Positions 63,114 through 64,000 of a stretch of DNA of 64,000 nucleotides are shown here, piece by piece. The stretch's first letter is position 1. Each line of letters begins with the position of its first letter. The notes under the pieces are model-generated. The model did not search any database and was not told the DNA's origin. It saw only the letters and a program-made list of their open reading frames with translations. The DNA lies in NCBI RefSeq assembly GCF_026000435.1, contig NZ_AP026763.1, forward strand, positions 620,001 to 684,000, in the 5' to 3' direction. The translations under genes and the position numbers were made by a program. This DNA is from Vibrio sp. STUT-A11 (GTDB taxonomy: Bacteria; Pseudomonadota; Gammaproteobacteria; Enterobacterales; Vibrionaceae).

Positions 63114-63142
63114 AAAACTGGGAGCTTAACGCTCCTAGTTTT
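63114..63142 (+). terminator. Terminator-like hairpin between deoB and deoD
   Basis: AAAACTGGGAGC and GCTCCTAGTTTT pair over 12 positions (one G-U) with a 5-base loop. The A/T arms resemble an intrinsic terminator, so deoD may be expressed at a lower level or from read-through. Confidence 0.65.
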
Positions 63143-63204
63143 ATGTTTGCAGCATAAAAATGTTGCGTGTCGGAAAACGCTAGAGAAAGGTTAAGGAGAA
63201 AAAA

Positions 63205-63924
63205 ATGGCAACTCCACATATCAATGCTGAAATGGGTGCATTCGCAGACGTAGTACTGATGCCGGGTGACCCGCTACGTGCAAAATACATTGCAGAAACC
63301 TTCCTTGAAGACGTCGTTCAAGTGTGTGACGTTCGTAATATGTTCGGTTATACAGGCACATACAAAGGTCGCAAAATCTCTGTAATGGGCCACGGTATGG
63401 GCATCCCATCATGTTCGATCTACGCAACGGAACTTATCAAAGACTTCGGTGTGAAAAAGATTATCCGCGTTGGCAGTTGCGGTGCGGTGAATGAATACAT
63501 CAAAGTACGTGATGTTGTGATCGGTATGGGCGCGTGTACGGATTCAAAAGTAAACCGCATCCGTTTTAAAGGTCATGACTTCGCTGCCATTGCTGACTAC
63601 AAAATGGTTCGTGCAGCAGAAGACGCAGCAAAAGCACGCGGCATTGATGTGAAAGTGGGTAACCTATTCTCAGCAGAACTTTTCTACACGCCAGATCCAG
63701 AAATGTTCGATGTAATGGACAAGTACGGCATCGTTGGGGTTGAAATGGAAGCGGCCGGCATTTACGGCGTAGCAGCAGAATACGGCGCAAAAGCGCTAAC
63801 GATTTGTACGGTTTCAGACCACATCAAAACCGGCGAACAAACGACATCTGATGAACGTCAAACCACGTTCAACGACATGATGCTGATTGCACTGGATTCG
63901 GTATTGCTAGGTGATAAAGAGTAA
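63205..63924 (+). CDS. deoD: Purine nucleoside phosphorylase DeoD-type
   Basis: A 239-residue hexameric phosphorylase for purine (deoxy)nucleosides. Visible: MATPHINAEMGAFADVVLMP, GDPLRAKYIAETFL, GHGMGIPSCSIYATEL, VGSCGAVNEYIKVRD and EMEAAGIYGVAAEYGAKAL, with TVSDHIKTGE containing the catalytic Asp. AAGGAGA is the ribosome site. Last deo gene. Confidence 0.97.
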   Translation: MATPHINAEMGAFADVVLMPGDPLRAKYIAETFLEDVVQVCDVRNMFGYTGTYKGRKISVMGHGMGIPSCSIYATELIKDFGVKKIIRVGSCGAVNEYIKVRDVVIGMGACTDSKVNRIRFKGHDFAAIADYKMVRAAEDAAKARGIDVKVGNLFSAELFYTPDPEMFDVMDKYGIVGVEMEAAGIYGVAAEYGAKALTICTVSDHIKTGEQTTSDERQTTFNDMMLIALDSVLLGDKE

Positions 63925-63938
63925 TTTTACTCACATTT

Positions 63939-64000
63939 GTTATTCCAGCGAGCCATAGCGAGACTAAGAATCTAATAGCAGCGCGCTGAGAAGTTCTGGG
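63939..64000 (+). repeat. Short interspersed intergenic repeat, copy C (cut by window end)
   Basis: GTTATTCCAGCGAGCCATAG, AGCGAGACTAAGAATCTAAT and GCGCGCTGAGAA match the left half of copy A (24606-24660) with few changes. It begins 14 bases after the deoD stop. Confidence 0.8.

Overview
The window is chromosomal DNA of a Vibrio (Gammaproteobacteria, Vibrionaceae), most likely the large chromosome. The evidence is the complete chitobiose-utilisation operon followed by a ChiS-type sensor kinase, an OmpU porin, metY-rimP-nusA-infB-rbfA-truB-rpsO-pnp in the enterobacterial/vibrio order, a RocS-like GGDEF/EAL protein, and an ERIC element. The species cannot be fixed from the sequence alone. Almost everything is core genome. 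I see no prophage, insertion sequence, CRISPR array, toxin-antitoxin pair or integron.

Layout. (1) 1-12100, all minus strand: a chitin-oligosaccharide operon in the order periplasmic binding protein, two permeases, two ATPases, GH9 glucosaminidase, glucosamine kinase, GH20 hexosaminidase, and chitobiose phosphorylase (cut by the window edge). It is preceded by an 800-base regulatory gap and by chiS. Chitin dimers are imported by the ABC system and split inside the cell by phosphorolysis (chbP) or hydrolysis (GH20, GH9). The kinase phosphorylates the freed sugar. (2) 15.7-31.5 kb: single-gene units, namely rsmC, an AI-2E/PerM permease, a 38-residue membrane peptide, hemL, erpA, an RND efflux pair, an M23 endopeptidase, tyrS, dacB, ompU, greA and yhbY. 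(3) 31.7-37.2 kb: rlmE-ftsH-folP-glmM-secG. (4) 37.2-46.7 kb: tRNA-Leu, tRNA-fMet and the translation operon rimP-nusA-infB-rbfA-truB, then rpsO and pnp. (5) 46.9-54.6 kb: nlpI, the anaerobic ubiquinone genes ubiUV and ubiT with a rocS-like gene between them, an acetyltransferase, holD and rimI. (6) 54.7-64 kb: prfC, a small DUF-type gene coupled to yjjV, and the nucleoside salvage set nupC, deoC, deoA, deoB, deoD.

The most interesting content is regulatory and intergenic. There is a three-copy short repeat family (24.6, 53.5 and 63.9 kb). An ERIC element lies inside the deo operon. The greA leader carries an intrinsic terminator, a GraL-like arrangement. folP starts just after a terminator and has no Shine-Dalgarno sequence. 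Several hairpins lie within the rimP operon and a long one in the pnp leader. The nupC promoter has a perfect CRP box and a second partial box 52 bases away, as in CytR-controlled promoters. A pair of near-palindromic direct repeats lies upstream of the chitobiose operon. I did not find a clearly new protein system; the findings are graded accordingly.
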